From: Hydrangea macrophylla
Taxonomy: Eukaryota; Streptophyta; Magnoliopsida; Cornales; Hydrangeaceae
DNA: 64,000 nucleotides
NCBI GenBank assembly: GCA_033977485.1
Contig: CM066984.1
Span: 112,151,251-112,215,250, forward strand
Reading direction: 5' to 3'
Position numbers and translations under genes: made by a program. The notes under the pieces are model-generated. The model saw only the letters and a program-made list of their open reading frames with translations. It was not told the DNA's origin and searched no databases. Positions 1 to 11,788 of the stretch are shown here, piece by piece. Numbering within the stretch: the stretch's first letter is position 1; each line of letters begins with the position of its first letter.

Positions 1-1284
1 CAATGTGATACTTGGGTAACAGATAGATAGTGAAACTGAGAATGTACCTGATCCTATTTTAGATATTCCTAAACAGGGACTTAATATTAGTACTACAGAG
101 AATAAATACTACAGATTGTATGTTGGTTTTGGGTTGTGATTAATTTATTCACCCAGGCTCTACAGAAATGACAGAATACTCTGAGAAAGTAAACTATGCT
201 TAATTAACAGAAATGACAGAATACAAGAAGGAAACCTAGTACTTGATTTAGAGAAGGAAAACAGAAATGACAGAATACGAGAAGGAAAACTATTTATCTC
301 TTGTATCCTGTAGTGTTTTCCTCTATGATGAATTAACATTACAAACTAAAATGTCTCTACATTTTAGTAGGAACTATATATAGAAAAGGGGAAGGGAAGT
401 GACTCACAACAATCTAAGTTTTTGATTTATTTTCCACACCATTTTCTTTACCTTCTTATTCTCCTTCTCAGTCCTTTATTAACCAAACAGGGAAAAGTGT
501 TTCCTTAGTGTTTCTTTGCCTTTCTTTCACTAAATCCATGAACTAAACAAAACTTAAATGAAATATATCTTGTAACGGTAGTTACAAGAAAATAGACCGC
601 GTCTTGCTACTGGTTATCTGAGTATCTTTTTCGAACAGTGATCCGATCACTACACAGTTCTCAAGGTTCTAAAGCCATCCTCTTCATACTTCCTACTTGC
701 CATAAGTTGATTCTAATTGGTTTTTTTTGGAATTAAATTTGTTGCTTTACCTCTCTCTTCATTTAATTGTTTTTTTTTATTAAATCGGCAATCCCTTCCA
801 TGATGACTACTCTATTTGTCCATTGTTTATTCACATACTACTTTATATTTTCTATTTTCCAGGGACACTCAAATTGCAGGGATATAGAGTTGAGAAGTTC
901 TAAATTTTTCTTGAATAAGATTTAAAGCCCTTGAATTCAATTGTTAGCATGTTTATTAGGTTTCAGATTTTGATCAATGTTGATCATTCAGGATTTGTAA
1001 ATACTTATTCTTTAGACTCTCCTTACATTCTAGGATATTGGGGAGTTTCTCAAGTATTAGTTCTCTAATGTTTTAATTGGTTCTTCTAAGCAAAAAAGAC
1101 TAGAGGAAGATCATAATTCGTTGTAATCTTTTTTCGAATTTAAATAGATAGTTTGTTTTTTCCCGAATTTGAACAAATGGTGTTTAATTAGTACACTTCG
1201 TATTTGATTGCAATTTGCAACTTGTGTTGTTTATAGCTAAATTGTTTTGGAATGCAATTGTACAGGTAAATTAATTGTCACTAA
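1..1284. other. AT-rich stretch without recognisable gene
   Basis: No coding frame of note is visible. An 18-base direct repeat, acagaaatgacagaatac, occurs three times (162-179, 207-224, 261-278). A TATA-like run (ctatatatag) lies near 371. The stretch could be the interior of the CACTA-like element that ends at 1645, or remains of the copia element seen to the right. The sequence does not decide between these. Confidence 0.5.
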
Positions 1285-1645
1285 TAATATTTGTCGCAAT
1301 TAAATTAGATGATAAAATCATAAATTGTCACCAACATTGTCATCGCCTAGAGCAATGACAAAATTAAAATTATTGTTACCAAAATTGTCACTGCTTATAA
1401 CAGTCAAAAAATTAAAATTATTGTCACCAATATTGTCACTGCTTGAGCAGTGACAAATTTAAAATTATTGTTGACAAAGGGAAGGAAATTAACCCTTTAA
1501 GGGGTCTTCAATTGGGCAGTGACAAATAAAATTGTCACTGCTACAAGCAATGACAAAGTTTCTTTGTCACCCCCGGTTTTGAGCAGTGACAAAGGCCTTT
1601 TGTCACCTCCCAGAGCAGTGACAAATTGGCCATTTTGGTGCAGTG
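1285..1645 (-). mobile_element. CACTA-like transposon end with subterminal repeats
   Basis: The stretch is packed with the motif TTTGTCACTGC and its complement GCAGTGACAAA, many in facing pairs. It ends at 1645 in ttttggtgcagtg, which read on the minus strand is CACTGCACCAAAA. A CACTG/CACTA start followed by short subterminal repeats in both orientations is the usual end structure of plant CACTA (En/Spm) elements. Immediately to the right lies copia pol sequence, so the element seems to have inserted there. The other terminus and the 3-base duplication are not visible, and no transposase is seen. It may be a fragment, or a long element that starts left of the window. Confidence 0.55.
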
Positions 1646-1663
1646 ATTCATAACATGACAGAT

Positions 1664-1756
1664 TCTGGTAATGTGAAATGTGAAGTATGTGTTAATCCAA
1701 ATCAACAAAAAAGTCTTGCAAATTTGTGGAAAGAGAATCTGAACTGTTAGGATTAA
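1664..1756 (+). pseudogene. Decayed Ty1/copia pol, part 1 (pre-integrase zinc region)
   Basis: Translation gives KCEVC followed, after a one-base frame change, by KKSCKFVERESELLGL. This is the short spacer between the HHCC zinc-binding region and the integrase core of plant Ty1/copia polyproteins. The frame is broken at 1756 by the PIF/Harbinger insertion and resumes at 7972 with the integrase core (IQFDLGDLKNTM). The pre-integrase His residues and the gag are missing to the left, where the CACTA-like end abuts. Confidence 0.75.
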
Positions 1757-1935
1757 CACTATGTTTGCATTGAGAGAAGAGAAGAGGAAAAGAACCATTT
1801 TCTCTCCAGTTCTCTCGTTTGGATAGTTAAGTTGGGAGAGAAGAGAACGGTAATGGAGAGAACTAGAGAGAAAGGGAGGAGAAAAAGAGCCCAAATTGGT
1901 TCTCCCCAAATTAGAGAGATCAAAGAGAGAAGAGA
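1757..1935 (+). repeat. Harbinger left TIR and purine-rich subterminal region
   Basis: The TIR is followed by repeated gagagaagagaag blocks. A second TIR-like piece (ctctcgtttggatag, about 1815-1829) lies inside. The right end (about 7788-7968) mirrors this with ctcttctcttctct blocks and an internal ctctatccaaaca copy. Such subterminal motif clusters are likely binding sites for the element's Myb-like protein; that role is inferred. Confidence 0.6.
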
Positions 1936-3744
1936 AGAGATTAATAATAAAATATTTTTGCAAAGACCATTATATCCCTGAATATTTTTTCATATTCCAA
2001 ACATACCCTTAACAGCCCTAGCAAAAACGTTGGAGTATTTATTATTGTCTCAAACACGTTGTGCCATCTCTACACAACCGGCTTGCTCGTCAACAACAGC
2101 AGCAAATCGTCAACAACAGGTACATGTTTCACTGAAAATGCCAGATTGTGTTTGCCTTCTATTATGTTTCTCACTATTACATGCATGAGATTATTTTATG
2201 TAATTGATTTTTGTGTAATTATTGTATCCAGAACTTGTCTTGCTCCCTTAGTCTTTTATGTTCAATTGCTTTGACCAAATAAAATAAATGATGTACATGG
2301 AAACATTTGTCCCTGTTAACAAGCAAAAAGGGGATGAACAGAACAAGTGGTTGCCCCTAAAGAAGAAACGAAAACTTACATTAATTTTGGTGTTAATAAG
2401 CATTTTTAATGCAAAAAGGTATAATACTTCATATATTTAAACTATTATGTGGAATGAAAAGAATATGAAACTTGTAATAAATTAAAAACTTTATTGTAAG
2501 TGACTTTTCTCCCTAATATATTACAGAGCAGTTTTGCTCACTCGTTTTTGGTCCACCATTGCTCACCCAGACCTTCATTTAGTGGACCAAAAATGCTCTC
2601 AATTTATTAAGGTGTAAGAATACTAAAATATTTTTAACTTTGTCACTTTTTGGTCATGATTTTGACCACCAACTTGTGCATAGATGGATATTATAGAAGA
2701 ATCAGATGAATTTTTTGATGAGTTGGATTAAAGGCGGTGAATGGTTTCACATGTTGCTTATATTGTATGCTATATTATGGAAGAGAGCAACTTAAGTCTT
2801 AGTCCAAACCCTCGAGATAGTAAGAGAGAAAGACAACGTGCTGAATTAATGCACGATATTAGGACTAATGAAAGAAGTCGCGATCTTATACGCATGACGC
2901 CTGCAGCATTTGAAACTTTTTGCAATATTCTTCGAACTATTGGTCATCTCACTAATACCCGAAGCGCAACTATTGAAGAACAATTTGCAAAGTTTGTTTA
3001 CATATTAAGTCATAATGTAAGAAATCGTGCTGTTTCATTTTCTTCAAACGTTCTTTTGAGACAACATCTCGACATTTTTTCACCGCGTTTTGAGAGCTAT
3101 CATATCCTTGGAAGATCAATTTCTTAGAGAGTCTAATGGATCAGAAGTCCCTCCACAAATACTCAACAATAATAGATTCTTTCCATATTTTAAGGTAACT
3201 AGCAAGTACACAATAATAGATAATGTATTTGTCACATCCGTTCCAGAAATTTACGATTTTGAAAAAATGCATCATTTGAGATTTTGGAATTATTAATGTT
3301 ATTAATAATTCGAGTTGTGGTTGACGGTGAGTCAACGGTAAGGTGTCAATGAGGACATGGGAACATGGGAGTTCATATTGCATGGGCATGACTAAATGAC
3401 ATTTATATGATTTAAATGTTATTTGACTTTATCTGGTATTTGTTAAATAGTAATTTTATCTGTGTTGTGGGAATTCTGGTAATCTTTGATATCATTATAT
3501 CATTTTGAGAACTGTGGTGAGAACGTGAGTGATACGTTAATTGAAAAGGTAGGTTGTGTAGAGATTCCATAGAATATAGTTTTCGGACGTTATTTTGGAC
3601 CCAAACGAAACCTAGTCGGAAACTTTTGAAATTTATAGTTTCTACTTGTAAAGTTATAAAATGGACGTGTGTGAAGTTTCATGGGTGAATGGGAAGTTTT
3701 GAGAAACTTGCGGGGAGGTAAACACAATTTTCGAGAAGTTTGCC

Positions 3745-3753
3745 TATAAATAG
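3745..3753 (+). promoter_or_regulatory. TATA box of solo LTR
   Basis: TATAAATAG about 515 bases into the solo LTR, followed by a purine-rich region. It is the probable LTR core promoter. It lies inside the transposase intron and points in the same direction as the transposase. Confidence 0.6.
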
Positions 3754-4851
3754 AAGTGGATGAGATTTCATTCTCATCCACAACTTTTATAATATCTAGA
3801 GAGAGGAGAGAGAAGGGAGATTTGGAGCCAACGGGCTTTGCGACGCCGATCAACGACCGTTCGTCTGTCAGATTTTCTCCAGATTTCAGATTTGAACTCG
3901 TGGAGGTCAGATCTACGTTTTGATACCACTTAGGTCATGTTTGGCCAATTTTTGTTAAGATCTTAATTTTAGACTTTTGGGAAAAACAGGTATAAACTTG
4001 TAGGAATTGTCCCAAATTCGAAATCCGACGATTATTTAGCCTCCTAGTCGATCCTTCAAAGTTTGGGGGAAATCGCACGAGGTATGAAGTCCTAACTTGT
4101 GAAATATAGAGGAATACATGTTTTATATTTCGACAACGAAATTGTGATCCGGGCGAAATCCATGTGTTAATTGTAGGCCCGTTAATTATGCACGCGCTAA
4201 ATTGTGAAAAGCATGTCTAAATTTACCCGAGCACGTTAAGTTGTCTATGTGGGTCAAAGGGGAGTCTTATACAAATTCATGCCGGAGTAAGCTTCTCGAT
4301 GTTTGAGAATTTAGTAGCGACGGCTACTGTGCATGGTTGATAGACTTGGACTTGCCATGGCACTTGTGGATACAATAGTTGATAGACTTGGACTTGCCAT
4401 TGGTATCGCGGTTTAAGGCTTGGACTTACCGCTACCGGATGAATGCGTATTTTTCTCCCTAGAGACTATTGTATGACTTATGAGATTAAAGCATGTTTTA
4501 TCATATATTGCACATGTTAGAACTTGTACGCTCAGCATATAGCTAAGCAGTGGAGATGTACTCCATTGCAGGTAAGAAGAAGGATAAGAAGAAGCGCGAT
4601 GAGTGAGGCCGATGAACGCCGGTGATATCACTCTTGTATATGTTTTTGTTTTAAATCCTAAACTTGTGTAAGGATTTGAACATTGTAGGATGGTGTAATA
4701 GAATCATGGATTAGTTCCGTAGTACCGGAATCTTGTAATTGAACGTCTGTATTTATGTTTTGAATGTTGGAATTCAGTTATGGTTGGGATTGTTGTTGGT
4801 ATTGAGAAGCATGTGTTAGTATATTTCATCACAGGGCTGCCAGCAGGGGAG

Positions 4852-5101
4852 CAGTCGACTGGACCCAGGGTCAGTCGACTGGATCCCGTTTGTTTGAGAC
4901 ACTGAAAGTGAATAATAGAAAAGCAGTTGACTGGACCCCTTCATCAGTCGACTGAACCACTGTTGATTTTGGCTACTGCTTCTAATAATAGAAAAGCAGT
5001 CGACTGGGCAGTCGACTGGACCTCTGTTGAGGATTTAGGGTTTTAGTTTCTGCTAGGCACAGTCGACTGGACCCTAGTACAGTCGACTGGGCAGTCGACT
5101 G
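4852..5101. repeat. Array of CAGTCGACTG palindromes in solo LTR
   Basis: Eight perfect copies of the 10-base palindrome CAGTCGACTG begin at 4852, 4872, 4945, 4997, 5009, 5060, 5080 and 5092. One CAGTTGACTG variant lies at 4924. Many copies are followed by GACC or GAACC. Spacing is irregular, from 12 to over 50 bases. Confidence 0.9.
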
Positions 5102-6388
5102 AACCTCTGTATTTTGAAATGGATTCTTGTGAACACTTTTGATTGAACAAAACTTTTTTTATAACTCTGATTTCAATGGATTTTACAAACTCAGAGGGTA
5201 ATGTTCCCTAAGTTTTAAATACCCAGGGTTGTTTTAAAGTTCTTTCCGCTGCGTATTATTATATGATTGTTTGGATGACCCTTGGTGGCGTGCCACGTGT
5301 CTTATTTCCACGCGTAGTAGGATGGGTCGTGACAGTATTTATTTATTTTTAAGTCCTTATGATAAATACGTTAAAGGTACATGTAAAAATACCAGGATTG
5401 CTTAGGTGCACTTGATGGAACACATGTACGTGTGAAGGTTTCAAACACTAATGCACCAAGATATCGTGGTAGAAAGGGTTATCCAACACAAAATGTGTTG
5501 GCTGCTTGTTCATTTGACTTGAGATTTACGTATGTCTTACCTGGATGGGAAGGGATTGCATCTGATTCAAGAATAATAAAAAATGCACTCACAAGAGAAT
5601 ATAATTTGAAAATTCCTCAAGGTAATGGATCTATTAATTAACAATAATTTTGTTTATTCGAATAACACTTGAATATATTAACGCTGAATCCCAATTTTCA
5701 TAGGCAAATATTACCTTGTCAATGCTGGGTACATGATCAGGAGTAGCCTTCTGCCTCCTTATAGAAGCATTTGTTACCATTTAAAAGAATATTCTACATG
5801 TGCATCGGAGAATGCTCGTGAGCTATTTAATCATCGACACTCCTCATTACGTAATGCTATTGAGAGGTGTTTTGGAGTATTAAAAAAAAGATTTCCCATA
5901 ATTGGAAGCACAACAGAGCCTACTTACTCATTTGACGCACAATCAGAGATTATTTTAGCATGTTGCATTTTGCACAACTTTTAGATGGGTGTTGATCCTG
6001 ATGAAAATCTTATTGCTCAAGTGGATCAAGAACTTCAAAATAGTATGGAACCTCATGATGAAATTCGTTCTCAAGACAATGCTGACGAGGACACTAGTCA
6101 AGCAACAATTGCTAGGGATAATATAGCAGCAGCGATGTGGAATGACTATGTAGTGAATTGAGTCTGATATATGAAGTTTTTACTCAATATATTACGTGAT
6201 GTAATGTTAAATGACTTTGTATTGTCTAATTATTATACTCTTGAAGCTTTTTCTTTCTAGATTGATGTATTGACTGTTTACATTTGATTTTTGTTGTTAT
6301 CAAGCTACTTCCTATATAACATGTTGTAATTACAACCTTCGTAAGATTAGTTAGATGTATTTTTTTTTGCTGTTCTTCTACATCAGAA

Positions 6389-7458
6389 ATGGGTAGGCCA
6401 AAATTGAATGGAAGTGGACTATTCAATGAAAATATAGTTGACAAAATTGAAGAACTAAAATGGACAGCTCAAATGGATACTGTTTTGATTGAGGCACTTC
6501 TACATGAACAAGACATAGGGAACAGGCTTGGAGAAACTTTTACTTCTACCACATATGATAATGTTATAGCTGTATTGGTTGAAAACCTTGGCAGAGATTT
6601 CAGTAAACAACACATGAAGAACCGCTTGAAAACTATTAAGAAAAACTTCAATGATTGTTATGACATCTTCAAAGGTGGTATGAGTGGTTTTTCATGGAGT
6701 CCAATCACAAAAATGTGGGGTGTCGAACTTGAAGTTTGGAATACATTGGTTGAGGTTTGGTTATTACAACTATCTTTACCTTTCATTTTTTTTTGTAAAT
6801 GTGGAAAAAATATTTTATATATAATGGTATCTAATTGTTGTAGGCCAAACCAGAAGCAAAAAAGTACATCAATACCCTCGTACCTAACTATGAGAACTTG
6901 CTAGTACTCTTTGGGAAGGACAGGGCTACTGGTGTGGGGGTTGAAACTGCAAAAGAGAAAGCACGACGATGGGCTAAAGATAATCAAAAGGAAGATGGTG
7001 GTGGTGAGGGAGAGAATCGTGTGCCTACTATAGAAGAAATTGATGCAGATGATAACGTTACACTAGAAAGCTTTGAAGCAATGAATGGTGATCAGAATTG
7101 TCCAACAACTCCTATTTCTAATGTTCCTGTAGGAACTAGCCAAACTACAGACCCTTCCTCAAATTCGAAAAAAAGAAAGGCGACAGAATTGACATAGCTG
7201 AATGAAGGGGTACATAATATTGCATTGGCAATGCATGACAGGAATGCAATTTTACAGAAAAGTAATGAACTTGTTGAAAGAACTCAACCATGTATGTACA
7301 AGGAGGAGGAAATTTATGATGAGTTGTTGAAGTTAGAGGTTGATGAAGATACGCGGTTTAGTGGCTACCCATTACTTGTTGAAAATCTTGCCAAGGCTAG
7401 GGCATCCTTTGGTGTTCCACCAGAAGGATGTGTGCAGTTTTTATATTCCCAACTTTGA
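6389..7458 (+). pseudogene. Harbinger Myb/SANT-like DNA-binding protein (ORF2)
   Basis: This is the second Harbinger gene. In active members of the family, the Myb-like partner binds the element ends and helps bring in the transposase. Exon 1 (6389-6754) encodes a Myb_DNA-bind_3-like domain: ELKWTAQMDTVLIEALLHEQ, then FSKQHMKNRLKTIKKNFNDC and GFSWSPITKMWGVELEVWN. An intron (6755-6843, gt...tag) keeps the frame into exon 2, which starts AKPEAKKYINTL. Exon 2 ends with a basic stretch (KKRKATELT) and a TAG at 7195-7197. The same frame then stays open to TGA at 7456-7458. The stop is probably a decay mutation, removing about 85 C-terminal residues. No LTR interrupts this gene. Confidence 0.85.
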
Positions 7459-7968
7459 AGTGTAGGACTTATTTGAAGAGTCGCTTATGTTCGTGGAATG
7501 AACGTGATAATAAATATTTTTTTATATAGATTACATGTTTAGTTATGTTAGATGTTAGTTTATTTTATGTTTATTTTAAGGTGACTTATAGTAGACCATA
7601 TATTGTTTTAAAATTGAAGGATGTTTGTTTATTATTACTTCAATGTTTTTTTGGATGGATAATGAGTTCAGTTGACATATAATGAGCATATATATGTTTG
7701 ATTTAAATCGGTACCTCTACAAGCGGATAAACCAGTTTAGATGAATATATATGGGAGGATAAAATAGTAAATTGATTCTAAATCCTTTCTCTTCTCTTCT
7801 CTTATGAGAGTTAAACAAACAGGAGAATGTTATGTTTTTCTTCTCTTCTCTTCTCTCTATCCAAACAAGGTGGACATAACCCTGCTTTCTCTTCTCTTCT
7901 CTTCTCTTACTCTTCTCTTAATGAGTTTCTCTTCTCTTCTCTCCAATTCTCTCAATCCAAACATAGTG

Positions 7969-10884
7969 TAATTCAATTTGACTTAGGTGACTTAAAAAAT
8001 ACAATGACTAGAGGTGGTAAAAATTATTATATTATTTTTGTAGATGACTACTCTAGATATACTGTTTTATATTTACTTCGGTCTAAAGATGAAGCATGTA
8101 ATATGTTTATTAAATATAAATCAGAAGTTGAAAATCAGTTGAATAAAAAGATAAAAAGGCTTAGGAATATGAAAATGGACATCTTGGTGATTGTGAGAAA
8201 CATGGTATTATTCATGAGACTACACCTCCTTACTCTCCTGCCTCTAATGGGGTAGCCGAAAGGAAAAATAAAACTTTAAAAGAGATGATGAATGCTTTGT
8301 TGATTAGTTCTGGAGCTCTTCCTAATTTATGGGGAGAAGCTATTTTGTCTGCATGTTTTATTCAAAATAGAGTACCTTTTAAGAAAATTGGTACAACTCC
8401 TTATAAGTTATGGAAAGGTTATGCACTAGATTTAAAGTATTTAAAAGTTTGGGGTTGTTTAGCTAAGGTTTTATTACCTGAACCTAAAAAGAGAAAAATT
8501 GGTCCTAAAACCTTTGAATGCATGTTTATTGGTTATGCTTACAATAATGTTGCTTATAGATTATTAGTTGTTAAAAGTGATGTTATGGATCCTAATACAA
8601 TAGTTGAATATAAGAATGCAAACTTTTTTTAGCATGTTTTCCCTTTAAAAACTAGTGTAGATAAAATTGCTCATGTACCTGAAATTGCTTCTTTGGATGA
8701 GTCTGTTGATAATAAGAATGTTGAAGTTGAATTGAAAAGGAGTAAAAGGGCTAGAAAAGAAACAATACTAGGAGAGATTTTTATACTTTTCTTGTTGAAG
8801 ATGATCCTCTTACTTACACACAAGCTATTATTTATCATGATTCAAAACATTTTAGAAGGAAGCTATTAACAATGAATTATAGTCTATTTTATCTAATCAT
8901 ACTTGGGAGTTAGTGGACTTACCTCCTGGTTCTAAAGCTATTGGATGTAAATGGATTTTTAAAAAGAAGCTTAAACCAGATGGGTCCATTGATAAATATA
9001 AAGCTAGATTGGTAGCTAAAGGATATTCACAAAAGAAAGATATTGATTATTTTGATACTTTTGCTCCTATGACTCGAATTTCTTCTATTCGAATTTTAAT
9101 CGCTTTGGCTGTTATTCATAACTTAGTTATTCATCAAATGGATGTTAAGACATCTTTTCTAAATAGTGATTTGAATGAAGAAATTTATATAGATCAACCA
9201 GAAGGATATGTTATATCTGGTAATGAACATAAAGTTTATAAACTTGTGAAATCTTTGTATGGTCTTAAACAAGCACCAAAACAATGGCATGAAAAGTTGA
9301 TCAAGTTTTATTATCTAATGGTTTTTTGATCAACGAGGTTGATAAATGTGTTTATAGTAAGTTTGATGGCTATGTTGGTGTTGTTATCTACCTATATGTT
9401 GATGACATGCTTATTATGGGTAATTGTCTAGATGTTGTGATTGAAACTAAAAAGTTTCTTTCTTCTAGCATTGATATGAAAGATATGGGTGAGGCAGATT
9501 TTATACTTGATATTAAAATCAGAAAATCCAATAGAGGGATTATGCTCTCACAAGAGCATTATGTGGAGAAAAGTTTTAAAGAAATTTGATCATTTTGATT
9601 GTAATCTATTTCTACTCCATATGATGCTAATTCTAAATTAAAGAAGAATAAAGAAGCTAGTGTTTCTCAAAATAAGTATGCACAAGTCATTGGTAGTTTA
9701 ATGTACGTACTTGATGAATTGTACTCGTCCTGACATTGCATATGATGTTAGTAGGTTAAGTCGCTATACCCAAAGTCCAAACAGAGAGCATTGAACAGCT
9801 TTAAACAGAATACTTAAATATTTGAAAGGAACAAATAATTATGTATTAATGTATTCTAATTTGCCTGCAGTTTTAGAAGGATATAGAGATACTAACTGGA
9901 TTTCAGATTCAGATGAGATGTAATCAACTAGTGGGTTTATTTTTACGCTTAGTGGAGGTGCAATTTCTTGGAAGCCGTCCAAGCAAACTTGCATAGCTAA
10001 GTCAACGATGGAATCAGAGTTTGCAGCTCTTGAAAAAGCTGGTATTGAGGCTGAGTGGCTTAGAACTTCTTAGCAGATGTTCCTATATGGAATAAGCCAG
10101 TTCCATCGGTATCTTTACATTGTGATAGCTAGACCGCTATTGGTCGAGCTATAAATAAGTCCTATAATGGCAAGAGTAGGAATATACGCCTAAGACACAA
10201 TATTGTGAGGCAGCTGCTTGATGATGGAGTAATATCTCTTAATTTGTAAGGTCAGAAGTTAATTTGGCTGACCCTTTAAAAAAACCACTAGGGAGAAAAC
10301 TAGTGTATGAAACATCAAGGGGAATGGGGCTTGTGCCTATAACAAAAATCAACAATGATGGTAACCCAACCTATGTAATTGGAAAACCCATGAAATAGGT
10401 TTATATGGGTAATAACAAGCCATTGGTTGATTTGAGATGCACTATAATTTGATTATCTTTTGTCCATTCCTATGGTGTATAATGCAATTGTAATGTGTAA
10501 AGGTTGAGTTAAACTCTTAATGAAGTCCATAGTCCATATTATTTGGATAGTATGTTTAATTGCAATACATACTTGATGGATTCACCTATATAAGTGTGAA
10601 AGTGGGCCGCTTTCTATGAAAACTTTAGGCAAGTTTTCTAGAGCACTTATGAAAAATCAGGACAGGCGCAGGGCCTAGAGGCGCCACACCGATTAGAGTT
10701 GCTCAGATTCTGAGGAATCAATATGGGTGTAAGACTATTGATTTACAATAAGGGATTATTAATATCACTTCTTATGTTCCTAGGGACTGGTTCATAGCCC
10801 TAAAGCCACCACTTTCGATGCATTGCATTTTCTTCTTGCTCCATTCCTTTTATTCGTCATTTGAATTTTTGAAATAGGGGGGAT
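7969..10884 (+). pseudogene. Decayed Ty1/copia pol, part 2 (integrase, RT, RNase H)
   Basis: This continues the copia pol that stops at 1756. Domains in order: integrase core (NYYIIFVDDYSRYTVLYLL; NGVAERKNKTLKEMMNAL, with the catalytic Glu), reverse transcriptase (WIFKKKLKPDGSIDKYKARL; HQMDVKTSFLNSDLNEEI; YLYVDDMLIMG active site) and RNase H ([15 protein letters not shown]). Several frameshifts and stops break it, for example near 8150, 8630, 8820, 9327 and 10070, so no polyprotein can be made. After about 10300 the DNA is untranslated and runs to a polypurine tract (gaaatagggggg) just before the 3' LTR at 10885. Confidence 0.88.
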
Positions 10885-11755
10885 TGTTGGATTTAATACA
10901 TAAGTGTTTGGGTTATAAGAGTGTATTTTGATTTGAACTTTAACTCTTTAAAACTTTCTTATTGGGCCATGGGTTTTATTTCAAAAACCCAAACAAAACT
11001 AATGTCATTTGCGTGAAGTGACTACTATCCCACATTGCTTGGGCATAAGGAAGTTTTACTCCTTATATATGATTTCTCCTCCTAAGCACTGTAATATTGT
11101 ATACCAGAGAGACTCTTTCACGCGCGCGAAGGGGGGGGGGGGGGGGGGGGGAGGAATGCAAATCCTAAATTTGGGACACCGATTTGGGTTGAATTTCGAG
11201 ACTTGCGCGTGCACGTCCTGTGGACACGAATGCACTTCAAATTGTACCTTCACGCATAAGGGTGGTACTTTGCAACTGATATTAAATATATATTTTTTGA
11301 CTGTTAGAGCATTTCTGCACATGTTTTAAAAACATAAACTGAACTGAGTGTTCTGCACATGCTAAAAACTACATGACTATTGGAGTGTTTGTGTATTAAA
11401 CTGTTTTAAATCCTATATGATTGTTGGAGTCATAATTTATTTTTTGTATTAAATAAAATGACTGTTGGAGAGTCATTAGTATCTTAAACTATTTTACTAT
11501 ATAGATATGATCACACTCTTTCAGAATAACACACAACAAAAAAGCAATTCTCTTTTCTATCTTCTTCTCTATATTTTCTGGAGCAATTTTTGAGTTCTCA
11601 ATTTACTCTTCCAGTTCAAGTGCATGTTTGGAAGAGTTGGTTACTGAATCCTGGAGAACATAGCGTTGTGACCTTGTGCATCGAGTCACTAACTTAGAGG
11701 GGCGGAACTGTTTTTAAGGATTGTGCAATCCATTGCACGCCTCAACTAATATTCA
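10885..11755 (+). repeat. 3' LTR of the decayed copia element (right end uncertain)
   Basis: It starts TGTTGGATTT directly after the polypurine tract. It contains an ATATAT TATA-like run (about 11065), several short direct repeats of the form gactgttggag, and a 21-base G run at 11131-11151. I place the right end near 11755 (ctcaactaatattca) only by the usual CA ending. The matching 5' LTR is outside the window. Confidence 0.5.
11131..11151 (+). repeat. Poly-G tract (21 G)
   Basis: Twenty-one consecutive G, preceded by cgcgcgcgaa. Homopolymers of this length are unstable, and their exact length in an assembly is uncertain. Confidence 0.9.
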
Positions 11756-11788
11756 TAGTTTCATCCTTTTATTTCCTATAGGCATAAC

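Larger units (their letters stand above)
3230..5334 (+). mobile_element. Solo LTR (2.1 kb, chromovirus/Tekay-like) in transposase intron
   Basis: The segment starts TGTCACATCC and ends GGTCGTGACA, with the 5-base duplication GTATT on both sides (3225-3229 and 5335-5339). No internal retrotransposon sequence is present, so this is a solo LTR left by recombination between two LTRs. It holds a TATA box (TATAAATAG, 3745-3753), an AG/GT splice-like site (ttgcag|gtaaga, 4571/4572) and an array of CAGTCGACTG palindromes (4852-5101). Length and layout resemble the 2.2 kb chromovirus LTR at 21300, so assignment to Tekay-like gypsy is an inference. Orientation is taken from the TATA box. Confidence 0.88.
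2684..6161 (+). pseudogene. PIF/Harbinger transposase (DDE_Tnp_4), split by introns and a solo LTR
   Basis: This gene encoded the nuclease-type transposase that cuts and joins the Harbinger element. Exon 1 (about 2684-3194) gives RDLIRMTPAAFETFCNIL, the N-terminal helix region. Exon 2 (5396-5621) contains GALDGTHVRVKV, with the first catalytic Asp, and PGWEGIASDSRIIKNAL, with the second. Exon 3 (5704-6161) contains NAIERCFGVLKKRFPI, with the catalytic Glu, and ACCILHNF. Intron 1 runs from gtaact at 3195 to ccag at 5395 and holds the solo LTR; without it the intron is about 90 bases. Intron 2 is 5622-5703. Damage: stops near 2729 and 2738, two small frameshifts between about 3030 and 3095, and a TAG at 5982-5984 in place of a residue after HNF; the frame then continues to 6161. 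The catalytic motifs survive, but the protein cannot be made intact. Confidence 0.88.
1757..7968 (+). mobile_element. PIF/Harbinger DNA transposon (two-gene, decayed)
   Basis: The element starts CACTATGTTTGCATTGAGAG at 1757 and ends in the near-complement TCTCTCAATCCAAACATAGTG at 7968. It is flanked by the 3-base duplication TAA (1754-1756 and 7969-7971), the target typical of PIF/Harbinger. It carries both expected genes in the same orientation: a DDE transposase (2684-6161) and a Myb/SANT-like DNA-binding protein (6389-7458). Both contain stops or frameshifts, so this copy is not autonomous. The ends are rich in GAGAGAAGAGAAG/CTTCTCTTCTC runs, with extra TIR-like pieces inside. A 2.1 kb solo LTR sits in the transposase. 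Without that LTR the element is about 4.1 kb. Confidence 0.93.

Noticed and set aside
11056..11322. Frame on the minus strand with a poly-Pro stretch
   Set aside because: It arises from the poly-G tract and has no domain.
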